Positions 49,281 through 59,639 of a stretch of 64,000 nt of DNA are shown here, piece after piece. The notes beneath the pieces are model-generated. The model was given only the letters and a program-made list of their open reading frames with translations, ran no database searches and was not told where the DNA came from. Source of the stretch: Inia geoffrensis (lineage: Eukaryota; Chordata; Mammalia; Artiodactyla; Iniidae); the NCBI GenBank assembly GCA_036417435.1, contig CM070913.1, forward strand, positions 5,932,680 to 5,996,679, given 5' to 3'. The position numbers and the translations under genes are program-made. How positions within the stretch are numbered: the first letter of the stretch is position 1; each line of letters starts with the position of its first letter.

Positions 49281-49789
49281 CAAACGTGCACACCTGGACT
49301 GTTCTCCAGGGATACCTCTCCCGCGGAAACTCGCGGGCGCTGCAGCCCGGCTCCCATGCCCGTGAACTTCAGCAACTGCAGTAAGAGCACTGACAACGCC
49401 GCTAAGCTTACACCTAGTCTCTCCTCCTCTCTTCCCAAACGCCGCAGCGGCAAAATGGAACGGACGCAACGGCCTTCCTTTCCAGACACGACCTCTTTTC
49501 TCTTCCGAAAGCCGAAGCGCCCGCCCGCCTGGGTCCCGAGCCTCAGGGGAGGGTGACGCTGGGCCACCGAGCCCGGGCCCGGAAGACGGTGCACCTGGAC
49601 ACGAGTCCCGCACGGTCTCGGCCCACGTGTCACCGCGGGGGGACTCGCTCCCGAGCCCCCCGCGGGCGCCCCCCCGGGGCCGCGGCAGCTAGCGGTCGGG
49701 CCGGGCCCGCCACACCCGGGGACGCACACCGGGCCGGCGCCTTCTCGTCAGAAAGGCCTCTCACGACCTGCGGCAGCCGGGCCGGGAGG

Positions 49790-49940
49790 GCGGCGGGCGG
49801 GGGAGCGGGAGGAGGGTGGCGGGCGGGGGAGCGGGAGGAAGACACCGAGGACGGGGGAGGAGGACGGGGTGTGGAGGGGGGAGGAGGAGGAACGTGGGGG
49901 AGGAGAAGAGAGAGTAGAGGAGAGAGAGGAGGAGGGCTGC
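49790..49940 (+). repeat. Purine-rich (GGA/GAG) tract with 26-bp tandem unit
   Basis: About 150 bp is almost pure G/A on the plus strand. It begins with two copies of a 26-bp unit (ggcgggcgggggagcgggag core, at 49792 and 49818) and grades into gggaggaggagg and gagagaggagg runs. It lies in ZNF236 intron 1, about 310 bp inside the first donor. Such tracts can form G-quadruplex or triplex DNA; that is inference. Confidence 0.7.
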
Positions 49941-50246
49941 GGCGCGCGCCTCGCCCCCGGCCCCGCCACCCGCCCGCGCGGCCCAGGAAAGTAGGCCCAG
50001 CCCGGCGGAGGGGCCGGCCGCGCCGCTCCGGTATCATTCCGCCCGCACCCTGCGACCCAGCAGTCAGACGGCGGCGGCGGTGGTGACGGTGGCGGCGGCG
50101 GAGCACCTACCCCGGCTCGGCCCCCGACCCCCAACCCCAGCCCGCTCCGCCGCCCCCGGCCCGGCCCGCTCCAGCCGCCCCCGCGCCGCATCGGGGGACT
50201 ATATTCGCGCGGAGCGGCACAGCGCGGCCAGGCCGTGGCCGCTTAC

Positions 50247-50301
50247 CGGTGTCGCCGCGCGCCTTGCTCTCCTTGGGCTTCGGGGGGCGGCCCCGCGGCA
50301 T
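50247..50301 (-). CDS. ZNF236: ZNF236 coding exon 1 (start codon)
   Basis: The exon encodes MPRGRPPKPKESKARGDT plus the first base of a Gly/Asp-type codon. It is short and basic, with an AT-hook-like RGRPPK core at residues 3-8. The ATG at 50301-50299 has A at -3 and C at +4. The frame stays open upstream to at least 50343 but contains no ATG there, so this is the first in-frame ATG. The donor reads ACCG|GTAAGC. The phase-1 end joins exon 2, whose first two bases AT complete a GAT codon. The exon sits inside the CpG island, as expected for a widely expressed zinc-finger gene. The AT-hook reading is inferred from the motif alone. Confidence 0.88.
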
Positions 50302-50610
50302 CGTCGGCGGCGGCGGCGGCCCACCCCTCGGCCGCACACACACTCACACACATACACTCGGCGGAGCGCGCACGCGCGGGGACCGGACGCGGGGGCGCGG
50401 CGCGCACCCGGCCGAGCGGCGGAGGCGGGCGGAGCGGCTCGAGCGGACGCCGAGTCCCGGCCGAGCGCCCGCGGGCCTCACGGGGGAAAGGCGCCCAAGC
50501 GAGCGAACGGGAGAGCTCGAACCGCACCAACTTCGGCGGGTTCCATGGCCCGGCGGGCCGTGTTCGGGGCGTTGGGCGCGGGCGCGCGGTGGGGGCTGGG
50601 AGCGGCGCCG

Positions 50611-50621
50611 TGCGCATGCGC
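50611..50621. promoter_or_regulatory. NRF1 consensus site
   Basis: TGCGCATGCGC matches the palindromic NRF1 motif exactly. It lies about 310 bp upstream of the ZNF236 ATG, inside the CpG island, where NRF1 sites commonly drive TATA-less promoters. Confidence 0.6.
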
Positions 50622-50701
50622 GGTCGGCCGTTCGGGCCTGGGCGGACGGAGGGCAAGCGGCCGCGGTCACCTAGCGGCGGCGCCTAGGTGTTGGGCAGCC
50701 G

Positions 50702-51690
50702 AAGTCAACGCAGCCGGTAAGGCAGTCGGGAAAGTAAGTAGGAACGGTGTCCTTGTAACGGGCAGAGGTGGTGAGAAGGAGCTTTCCAGGTGGAGTCAGG
50801 TAAAAGAAACAACCCAGCCACGGGTCCTTCCTGTGCCGCGTGCGTAGTCTGCGTCCTGTGTGTGTATATATGCTCGTGTAATTCCAGGAAAACTGAGCGC
50901 TCCATCTCCCCAGGTTGCTTCCGGAAGGCCTTTGAGAGCATCCCTGTGAAAACCACAGGGGCAAAAAGACTGGGAGCCTAAATTTACCCAAAACATCGAC
51001 CTTGGACTGAGGAGGACCCACCCAGAAGTCACTTCTGTTCCTGTCCTCTGATGTAATGCATTAAAAATTTACAATTTCAAATGTGTCCATCTGTTGTTTT
51101 TGTTGTTGTTGCCCATACTGACTTAACCCAAAACCCGAACAGGAACACGACGGCAGAGTGTTAGGTGAGGTCAAGCAAAGCCAAAAGAAAGTCTTAACAT
51201 CGTCTTAGTATCCTCAGAAAAATTAATGCAAAGCCATAAATAATGACCACCAACTACACGCAGGGTATTATGAGAGAATACAAAGTTAACAAGACAATCT
51301 GTCCCCCTGAAAAACTTGGAACCATGGGGCAAGAAACACAAGGCTAGTCAAAAATCCACAGAGAACCTTGAGAAGGACAAGTTTAATTATTGTTAGAAAA
51401 GTAAATACAAAAGACCCCTCTCTTAACTGAAACTTAGTTAAGTGGTTGGGTGCTAACAGATGGTAAAGGGATTTCTACGTGGAGGCAACAGGGTAAAGAA
51501 GGAAAAACTAAAATGAAGAGGCTTATCTGTCAGGGGTTTTATATACAACATCCAATTCCTGAAGAAACTAAACGCTCAGGTTATTCAATCTCCCGACATC
51601 AGGCAGCCAGTGAATGGCAGATGGGGTTTAGCAGTGAACATTTCCTGTTCTTTAACTTCTTGGTATGTTTTAGTGCCTTACGTAAAATAT
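50702..51690. other. Upstream of ZNF236, nothing named
   Basis: It leaves the CpG island at about 50.7 kb. A (gtt)n run lies at about 51093-51110. No plus-strand gene with credible exon structure starts here. Confidence 0.45.
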
Positions 51691-51694
51691 TTCT

Positions 51695-51795
51695 AATCCG
51701 TACAACATTCCTTCAAGGTACCTAAAAGGAATGAGATTCAGAGAGGTTAAGTAACTTGCTTAAGGCTACTTAGCCTGTAAGCAAATCCAAGACGC
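51695..51795 (-). repeat. MIR fragment
   Basis: gagattcagagaggttaagt, then aacttgcttaaggctactta is the reverse-complement MIR core. Confidence 0.7.
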
Positions 51796-51877
51796 AAACC
51801 AAATCTTACCTGTTAATCCCATGCTCCTAATTGCATCAAAGCAGAAGTCTCCGTTAAGTTTAGACAAAATATGACAG

Positions 51878-52086
51878 GGGCTTCCCTGGTGGCGCAGTGG
51901 TTGAGAGTCCGCCTGCTGATGCAGGGGACGTGGGTTCGTGCCCCGGTCCGGGAAGATCCCACATGCCGCGGAGCGGCTGGGCCCGTGAGCCATGGCCGCT
52001 GGGCCTGCACGTCCGGAGCCTGTGCTCCACAATGGGAGAGGCCACAACAGTGAGAGGCCCTCGTACTGCAAAAAAAAAAAAAAAAA
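51878..52086 (+). repeat. CHR-type SINE
   Basis: Full head and body, ending in tactgc-poly(A). A short target duplication, atgacag, flanks it (51871-51877 and 52087-52093). This is one of the best-preserved copies. Confidence 0.92.
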
Positions 52087-52093
52087 ATGACAG

Positions 52094-52540
52094 TACTACC
52101 ATATGCATGTTAGGGCTGGAGTACCTTCTAAGGCTGAGAAAATTGGAGGCAGATAATAATCCTTGGTCATTTATAAATCAATTTGGATGATGGTGATGTG
52201 TTTGTGAATGTATACCGTATTTTGTTCTGAAAAGGATTTGAAGCAATTTATATCAGGGTAAAAACATGAGGAAATCAGGACAATGGAAAAAACAGAAAAA
52301 GTGAGTAAGCACCCAAACTAATAAAATGCTTATAAAAGGCAAATAGAAAATCAAACTCCAGGTTTCTTAGCCCAAACAGAAAAGTAGACATGATTAGTTA
52401 CAAGATTCTCACTTTATCCATGAAAGGGAGCTGCACCTCTATCACTGTACCTGCTATGTAGTGTGATAGGTTTCTTTCTTCATCATACATGTATACCTAC
52501 ACATATCTGCAGAGACATTTTTACTTCTTCCCTTCTGATT
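52094..52540. other. Intergenic, nothing named
   Basis: AT-rich DNA between a SINE and an L1 fragment. No feature is recognised. Confidence 0.45.
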
Positions 52541-53310
52541 TGGATGACTTTTATTTCTTTTTCTTGCCTATTGTTCTGGCTAGGAATTTCCAGTGCAATG
52601 CTGAATGGAAGTGAGAGTAGGCACCCTTGTCTTGTACCTAGTCATAGTGGGAAAGCTTTGAACATTGCACCATGAATGAGTAAGATGTTAGCTGTGGTTT
52701 TGTCATATATGGCCTTTATTATGTTGAGGTACATTCTTTCTCTACACAATTTGTTGAGAGTTTCTATCACGAAAGGATGTTGAATCTTGTGAAGTGCATT
52801 TTGTGCATCTATTGAAATGAACATATGATTTCTATCTATTAATGTGGTATATCACATTTATTGTTTTTCATTGCTTCCCAGGAATAATTCTACTTGATCA
52901 TGGTGTATGAGCTTCTTAATGTGCTGTTGAAATCAGTTTGCTGACATTTTGATGAAAATTTTTGCATCCATGTTTATGAGAGGTATTGGCCTATAGTTTT
53001 CTTTTTTTGCTGTGTCTTTATCTGGCTTCGGTATCAGGATAATTCTGGCCTTGTAAAATGAGTTTGGGAGTGTTCTCTCTTCAATTTTTGAAAGGGTTTG
53101 AGAAGGATTGGTGTTAATTCTGCTTTAAATGTTTGGTAGAATTTACTGGTGAAACCATCTAGTCTTGGGCTTTTCTTTGGTGCGAGCTTCTTGATTACTG
53201 TTTCAATCTCCTTACTCATTATCGGTTTATCCAAATTTTCTGTTTCTTCATGATTCAGCCTTGGTAGGTTGTATATAGGTTGGTTTTCTCTACTCACCCT
53301 CCTGGGTGTG
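52540..53310 (-). repeat. L1 ORF2 (reverse transcriptase region) fragment
   Basis: Minus-strand peptides include NLPRLNHEETENLDKPIMS and [20 protein letters not shown] (53034-53324), then [15 protein letters not shown] and [18 protein letters not shown] (52642-52824). This is the order of the L1 RT N-terminal region. Stops and frameshifts make it dead. Confidence 0.92.
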
Positions 53311-53560
53311 TCAGAGGGTTCCATGGAGGACTGCTCTTTTCCTCCTTTTCATTTCGAAGTTGATAACTATATCAGACATTTAAAAAGGGGACATAAAACA
53401 TATCCTCCCCAGAATCACCACACAGGGCACAGCTAGAAAACAGGACCAACACCGCGGAATCTCCATATGTGACCCTGACTGAGAATGTCCTCCCCCTAGA
53501 GATACCTGCTCTCCTGATACTATAATAATCATCCCCTTGCCTTTACGGTTGTAGAGTCTA
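53311..53560. other. Intergenic, nothing named
   Basis: A short stretch between two L1 pieces, of normal composition. No feature is recognised. Confidence 0.45.
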
Positions 53561-53785
53561 TTTAGATGTCTTTAAATAAACGAAGTATTCGTCAGTTGGC
53601 CCAGCTTTGGAACTTTTTCTTAAAGTTCTTCCAAATTCTGCTTCTTGCTTCTTTGCTCAATATTGTGTTTGTGAGATTCAGTGATGCTGATGCATATAGC
53701 TGCAGTTCATTTATTTTCACTGTTGTATTTCATTGTAAGACTATGCCATAGAGTATTCATTCAGTCCATGATGGACTTTTGGGTT
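53560..53785 (-). repeat. Old HAL1/L1-like fragment
   Basis: T-rich text resembling reverse-complement HAL1/L1M. Weak, with approximate boundaries. Confidence 0.4.
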
Positions 53786-53789
53786 ATGT

Positions 53790-54430
53790 CAAGTTCTGTT
53801 TTGTTTTTAATTTTTACTGGAGTAGAGTTTACAATGTTGTGTTAGTTTCAGGTATACAGCAAAGTGAATCAGTTATACATATATCCACTCTTTTTTAGAT
53901 TCTTTTCCCATATAGGCCATTACAGAGTATTGAGTAGAGTTCCCTGTGCTATACAGCAGGTTCTTATTAGTTACCTATTTTATATATAGTGGTGTGTATA
54001 TGTTAGTCCCAATCTCCCAATTTATCCCTCCCCCCATCCCCTGGTAACCATAAGTTTGTTATCTACATCTGTGAGTCTACTTCTGCTTTGTAAATAAGTT
54101 CATTTGTGCCCTTTTTTTAGATTCCACATGTAACTGATATAATATGATATTTGTCTTTCTCTGTCTGAGTGACTTCACTCAGTATGGCAATCTCTAGGTC
54201 CATCCATGTTGCTGCAAATGGCATTATTTTCCTCTTTTTTATGGCTGAGTATTATTCCATTGTATATATATATACCACATCTTCTTTATCCATTCCTCAG
54301 TTGATGGACATTTAGGTTGCTTCCATGTCCTGGCTATTGTAAATAGTGCTGCAGTGAACATTGGGGTGCATGTGTCTTTTTGAATTATGGTTTTCTCCGG
54401 GTATCTGCCCAGGAGTGGCACTGCTGGGTC
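53790..54430 (-). repeat. L1 3' end
   Basis: gttgtgttagtttcaggtat, agagttccctgtgctataca, ccatccatgttgctgcaaat and ggacatttaggttgcttcca are reverse-complement L1 3' sequence. Comparatively well preserved, of similar grade to the plus-strand copy at 46.4-47.4 kb. Confidence 0.92.
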
Positions 54431-54479
54431 CTATGGATTTGTTTATAAATGAACACGTGCTGCTGTGAGCAGTCTTGTA

Positions 54480-55760
54480 CTTGCCTTCTGGTGTTGATTT
54501 TTTAAATACAGTATGAAAAATATTTGTGCCTATTATTTTATTTTTTGCTTTCAATTTGTTCCATCATCTAAGTTTACTTTTCTCTACTTTCTTGCCTTCT
54601 TTTGGATTGACGTTTTTTTCTCGTTCTACTTTTTCTCCTTTCTAATTTGAAAGTTATATGCTGTATTCTGTAAGGGAACCCTAGAAACTTCAAGATAATA
54701 CTTATAAAACTTGAACGTTAATAAATATCTTTACCCTTCTCCTAATTTATATACCACGTAGTTCTGTGTTTTAATTCTACTTTTAAGCTTCAAAAGATAT
54801 TATTATATTATTTTATTTAGTCTGATTTGTCTAAATATACCTCCATGTTCCAATTTTTTTGTCATCTACATTCCTTGTATCTGTGACCTTCATCTGCTAT
54901 CTCTTTCCCTCTGTCTCATACACGTACTCTACAACTTCACTTAGTAAGCATGACTAGTGCCAAACACTCTCATTTTTTGTTCACCTGAAAATTATTTTGC
55001 CCTCATTCTTTTTTTTTTTTGGCGGTACGCGGGCCTCTCACTGCTGTGGCCTCTCCCGTTGCAGAGCACAGGCTCCGGATGCGCAGGCTCAGCAGCCATG
55101 GCTCACGGGCCCAGCCGCTCCGCGGCATGTGGGATCCTCCCCGACCGGGGCACGAACCCGTGTCCCCTGCAGCAGCAGGCGGACTCTCAACCACTGCACC
55201 ACCAGAGAAGCCCTGCCCTCATTCTTAAAAGTACTTTTTATGGTTAAATAATTCTAGGTTGACAATCATTTTCTTTCAGTCCACTGACAGTGTTCCATTT
55301 TGTAGCTTGGCTTCTGTCATGGGTGATGAAGAGTCTTATCAGTCTTTGTTCTTTGGAGGTTATCGTCTTCACTGGAAGTTTTTAAGGCCTCTCTCAGCCA
55401 TTCGTGTCATGCAGATTCATCATGGTATGCCTAAGTATGGATTCTTTTTATATACACTTTCAAGAATTCATTGAAAAGTATAAGTGAAATTTCTCTTTCT
55501 CCTGGAATCCCAACCAGGTTTATGATAGGCCTTCTCATTTTATTTGCCATGTTTCTTAACTTTTCTTTCATATTTTCTGCCTCTCTTTCTCTCTGTAGTG
55601 CATTATGGATACTTTTTTAAGATTTATTTTGCAGTTCACTGATTTTATCTTCTGCCATGTCTTCAGTTAAACCTATTCATTGAGTTTGATAATTCAGTTA
55701 TTTTCTGTTGTATCTCTTGTAATTTGGTTCTTTTTCAAATCCATTTGGTAAATTTTTCCA
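54480..55760 (-). repeat. Old HAL1/L1 body, interrupted by a SINE
   Basis: T-rich reverse-complement LINE text on both sides of the SINE at 55011-55213 (for example gtcatctacattccttgtat and gttccattttgtagcttggc). Boundaries are approximate. Confidence 0.55.
55011..55213 (-). repeat. CHR-type SINE
   Basis: A T run, then ggcggtacgcgggcctctca, ending caccagagaagccc. The perfect 13-bp target duplication tgccctcattctt is at 54998-55010 and 55214-55226. Confidence 0.93.
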
Positions 55761-56528
55761 GCTTTTTAATGAGAAAATTATCAAACCAACCTTTCAAAAA
55801 GTTGAAAGAATAGTCAAATGAACACCTGTATACTGACACCTAGATTCAAGCGTCTTACTATTTTTGCCATATTTGCTTTATCTATTTATTTTTTTCTTTC
55901 TTTTTTTCCAAACTATTTTAAATAAGTTGTAGACATCCCATTTTACCCCTAAATAGTTCAGCATGTATCTCCTAAGAACACTGGAATTTTCTTACATATC
56001 CACAATACCATTATTATACCTACAGAAATTACCAATAATCTCCTAAAATGGTAATACCTAGTCCATAGTCAGATGCTCCCAATTGGCCCTGAAGTTTGTT
56101 TTCCCAGTCAGGATCCAATAAGGATTAATGTCTTTAAGTTTTTATTGTGCCTCATTTTATTTTTTACAGCTTTATTGAGATGTAATTTACATAGAATAAA
56201 CTGCACATACTAAAGAGTAAAGTTTAGTAAGTTTGACACATACAGCTGTGAAACCATCAGCACAATCAAGGTGTGAATATATCCTATCACCCCTGAGACT
56301 TCCTTATTCCCCTTTGTATTCCTTCCTTCCCCCTACTTCCTACTTATTTCCCTGGCACCCACTGATCTTCTTTTTGTCACTATAGATTAATTGCATTTTC
56401 TAAAATTTTGTATAAATGGAATTCATACAATATGTATTCTTTTTGTCTAACTTCTTTCACTCAGAATAATTGTTTTGAAATTTATCCATGTTGTTGCATG
56501 AATCAATAATTGATTACTTTTTATTGCT
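55760..56528 (-). repeat. Old L1 3' region
   Basis: Reverse-complement L1M text: ttagtaagtttgacacatac, accatcagcacaatcaaggt and atttatccatgttgttgcat. It continues beyond the inserted U6-L1 chimera. Confidence 0.75.
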
Positions 56529-56540
56529 GAATATTATTTC

Positions 56541-56899
56541 TTTTTGTTTTGAGATATGATTGACATAAAACACTGTATTAGTTTCAGGTGTGCAACATGA
56601 TTTGATAATTGTAAATATTGTGAAATGATCACAATAAGTCTAGTTAACATCCATCACCACACACAGTTACAGTTTTTTTCTCATGTTGAGCGCTTTTAAG
56701 ACCTATTAGCAACTTTCAGATATACAATGCAGTATTACTAACTATAGTTACCATTAGTAACTATGGTTACATTATATTCCTAGGACTTATTTATTTTATA
56801 AAAATACGGAATGCTTCAGAAAATTGCAGTCGTCCCCGTGTGGGGACTATGCCCATCTTCTCTGTATTGTCCCATTTTTTGCGCTGTTGAAATAAGCAC
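56541..56899 (-). mobile_element. U6-L1 chimeric retrocopy
   Basis: In minus-strand sense a U6 snRNA-like 5' part (56899-56801) passes without spacer into an L1 3' end (56800-56541: ttataaaataaataagtcct ... tcatttcacaatatttacaa ... tatctcaaaacaaaaag). The whole block sits inside an older L1, flanked by the similar 12-mers gaatattatttc (56529-56540) and gaatagcgtttc (56901-56912), 9 of 12 identical. This is the structure known for L1-mediated template switching from L1 RNA to U6. Confidence 0.8.
56801..56899 (-). pseudogene. U6 snRNA pseudogene (decayed, part of chimera)
   Basis: Minus-strand text starts gtgcttatttcaacagcgca, then has acaatacagagaagatgggc and ends tgaagcattccgtatttt, in the order of U6 snRNA. 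Many substitutions; the invariant ACAGAGA box survives as acagagaag. Confidence 0.85.
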
Positions 56900-56912
56900 G
56901 GAATAGCGTTTC

Positions 56913-58960
56913 AGTGTGTGGAGGGACCACGGCTTCTCTAACCACCCACCTTAGATGGCGGTTTAGATTGTTTGCACATTTTGATTGTTATAAACAGGAT
57001 CCAGACTAGGGTGAGAGAAGCAGGGCACCTTGTGTGCAGACTTAAGGAGGTGCTTGCTGTCAGGTTTGTGCAAATGTCCCACTTGCCTTGCCCTCATACC
57101 AGCCCTGATGGCAGATAAAACTGCTGTGAACATTTGTGTCAAGTCTCGGCATGGACATATACTTTTCATTTCTCTTGGGTAGATACCTAGGAGTGGCATG
57201 GCAGGGTGATATGGTAGTCGTATCTTTTTCTAGAAGCTACTAAACTGTTTTCCAAAGTGGTTGTACTGTCTTACATTTCTACCCACAATGCATGACCTTC
57301 CAGTTGGTTCACTTCCTCACCAGCACTTGGAATGGTCAGCCTTTTGAATTTTACTCTTTCTAGTGGGTGTGTAATGGTATCTCATTGTGGTTTTAATTTG
57401 CCTTTCTTTAATAACTAATTATGTTGAGCATCTTTCCATCTGCTTCTTTGCTGTCCGTGTATTGTCCTTGATGTATTGTCTGTTCAAATCTTTTGCCCAT
57501 TTTTAATTGGATTGTCATCTTATTATTAAATTGTAGAGTTTTTTTTTAATATTCTGAATATAATTTATTTGTCAGATATATGTTTTGCAATATTTTCTCC
57601 TAGTATGTGGCTTGCCTTTTTATTTCCATAAGTGTTTTTTGAATAGCAGAAGTTTTTTTTTTTTTTGAAGGCTAAACTACCAGTTGTTCCATGACTTTTA
57701 TCATTTTTAAGAAACTTTGCCAAAGTCACTAAGATTTTCTATGTTTTCTTCTGGAAGTTTTAGCTCTTATTTTTAGGTCTTTCTCCATCTTGAATTAATT
57801 TTTATATATGGTATGAGGTAAGGGTTGAGTTTTATTTTTTTCAATATACTATCCAGTTGTTCCAGCACTTTTTATTTAAAAGATTATCATTTCTCCATTG
57901 AAATGCCATGCCAACACTGTTTAAAATTAAATGATACATATATGTATTGTTCTATTTTAAACTCTGTTCTGTTCTATTACTTTTTTGCTTATTTTTTCTC
58001 CAGTGCTACACTGTCTTTAATACTGTAGCTTTATTAATAAGTCTTGAAACCAAGTAGTGTTAAGTTCTCTAAATTTGTTCTTTTGCAAAGTTCTTTTGCC
58101 TATTCTAAGTCATTTTGACATTTCCTGAATTTTAAAATAAGCTTGTCAATTGCTTAAAAAAAAAATCTGAGTTTTTGAGTAGAATTACTTTGAATCCTTA
58201 GATTGATTTGGAGTAAATTCACACCTTAACAATATTAAGTCCTCCAATCTATGACCACAGTATCTTTATTTATTCAAGTCTTCTTTAATTTCTCTTTGTT
58301 ACAATTTGTAGTTTTCAGTGATCAAGGCTTGCCCATCTTTTGTCAAATGTATTCCTCCCATTTCATATTTTTGAGGTTTTATTAAATATATTGTTTATCT
58401 AGCTTCAACTTGATTGTTCAATTGATTTTTCAATATTGTCTCTTTATCCAGAAACCTTGTTAAACTCATTTATAAGTCAGTCTAGCTTTTTCTATAGATT
58501 CCCAAGGGTTTTTAAAATAAATGATTATGATTTCTACAAATTATGTATTTTACTTATTTTCCAATATGGAGCCTTTTTTTCTTTTTCTTGCTTTGTTGCA
58601 CTGGCTAGAACCTCTAATAATAGTTCTAGTACTAATGGATAGACATGATAACAGCAAATTTTTTTTCCTCTTTCATATTAGAAAGAATTCAGTCTTTCCC
58701 CGTTAATTATATTTTTGCTATAGGTTTTTTATAGTTGAGGACATCCCCTTCTTTCCCTAGATGGTGAGGGTTTCTATCACGAATGAATGTTTGACTTGCT
58801 AAAATTTTGTTAAGAACTTTCACATCTATGTCATGAGAGTTATTAGTCTGTCGTTTTCCTTGTAATGTGTTTTTCTGGTCTTACTATCAGAGTAATACTG
58901 GTCTCGTAGATTGAATTGTGATGTATTCCTTCCTCTTGAATTTTACGGAAGAGTTTAGCA
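56913..58960 (-). repeat. Old L1 3' region (continuation)
   Basis: Reverse-complement L1M: gttctccaaagtgg-like text at 57250, gtgtgtaatggtatctcatt, gatgtattgtctgttcaaat, ttgccaaagtcactaagatt and later tccccgttaattatattttt. It runs to about 58960 and contains the unidentified insert at 56995-57119. Confidence 0.8.
56995..57119. mobile_element. Unidentified 125-bp insertion in old L1
   Basis: L1 text breaks at ttgattgttataaa (56981-56994) and resumes at ataaaactgctgtgaac (57115 onward). The GC-richer inserted text starts caggatccagactagggtga and ends agccctgatggcag. ataaa occurs at both edges and could be a 5-bp target duplication. No poly(A) tail. I do not recognise the family. Confidence 0.55.
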
Positions 58961-58999
58961 TTAGCACAGTTTTCAAGTCATAGAAATAATGTTTAGGTT

Positions 59000-59145
59000 T
59001 TTTGATTTGTTGTTGTTTGTTTCCCATCTGTCAAGAATTAAATACCAGCAGCCAGTTTTCAAGTGAAAATGAAGATGCAAGCAAAACCATTGGGTATTAA
59101 TTTGCCACCAGGCACATTTACACGTTTAATCTCTTTCAGTTGTCC
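59000..59145. other. Intergenic, nothing named
   Basis: A short stretch between L1 and MIR. No feature is recognised. Confidence 0.4.
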
Positions 59146-59149
59146 CAGG

Positions 59150-59290
59150 AATAAAAGTGTAGACTCCCATTTTACAAAACTCTCTCAAAAGAGGTTAAAT
59201 AACTTGCCTAAGGTCACACAGTATGTCTTGGAGCTCAGATTGGAAAGCAGGTCTCTAGGTATCCAGAGCCCTGTGCTCTTTCCCATACCA
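59150..59290 (-). repeat. MIR fragment
   Basis: actcccattttacaaaactc, then gaggttaaataacttgccta and aggtcacacagtatgtcttg is a clear reverse-complement MIR. Confidence 0.8.
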
Positions 59291-59458
59291 GATGAGCAAA
59301 TTAAAGTACATACCTCGCCGTTCGAGAAGCTGAGATCTGGGAGTGGGAATCTGAGTTCACTCCAGAGTTGCTTGAATTCACAGATTCCAAACTGAACTAG
59401 ACTCTGAAATCTGCCTGAAGCTGAAACTGCCTGGAGTACTTTCAGAAGTAAACCAACT

Positions 59459-59630
59459 TAGTTTGGCACCTAAGAAAATTGAAATAATATGATAATAGAA
59501 ATAATAACTTATGATAACTAAATAAAATGGTTACTAGGTATATAGTTTGGCACCTAAGAAAATTGAAATAACATGATAATAGAAATAACAACTTATGATA
59601 AGTAGATAAATAAAATGGTTACTAGGTATA
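59459..59630 (+). repeat. 84/88-bp tandem duplication
   Basis: Two adjacent copies (59459-59542 and 59543-59630) both start tagtttggcacctaagaaaa and end ttactaggtata. They differ by a few substitutions and a 4-bp indel (taaa added in copy 2). Confidence 0.92.
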
Positions 59631-59639
59631 AGCTAGAAC

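Larger units (their letters stand above)
6775..50301 (-). other. ZNF236: ZNF236 gene, 5' part (coding exons 1-11, continues beyond left edge)
   Basis: This is a poly-C2H2 zinc-finger gene, a presumed nuclear DNA-binding regulator; the human gene has been reported as glucose-responsive. Eleven coding exons of 55, 143, 165, 179, 125, 173, 144, 204, 229, 273 and 204 nt join in one frame with GT-AG introns throughout, giving 1,894 coding nt or 631 codons plus one base. Thirteen fingers are seen: one in exon 2, two in exon 3, two in exon 4, one in exon 5, two in exon 6, one in exon 7, three in exon 10 and one in exon 11. Exons 8 and 9 encode a Gln/Ser-rich, then acidic, then Lys-rich linker at residues 329-472. 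I recognise the protein from memory of human ZNF236, including the finger order and the linker with QQLLELSEP and QQLSITVG. No frameshift or stop breaks the exons, so the gene looks functional. Exon 12 and later exons lie left of the window. Confidence 0.95.
49300..50700. promoter_or_regulatory. ZNF236: CpG island / promoter of ZNF236
   Basis: This is the densest CpG stretch of the window, very GC-rich from about 49.5 to 50.7 kb, and it surrounds the start codon at 50301. Transcription starts cannot be placed from sequence alone; the 5' UTR must lie right of 50301. No TATA box stands out. GC-box-like runs and one consensus NRF1 palindrome at 50611-50621 fit a CpG-island promoter of dispersed type. 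CpG island promoters are often bidirectional, but I see no plus-strand gene start here. Confidence 0.85.

Noticed and set aside
50302..50343. Upstream in-frame start for ZNF236 at 50343
   Set aside because: The codon there is GTG, not ATG. The first in-frame ATG is at 50301.
50080..50847. 255-codon plus-strand open frame and several others across the CpG island
   Set aside because: The frames are long in all directions because stop codons are rare in very GC-rich DNA. The peptides are Arg/Ala/Pro-rich without domains, and they overlap the minus-strand exon 1.
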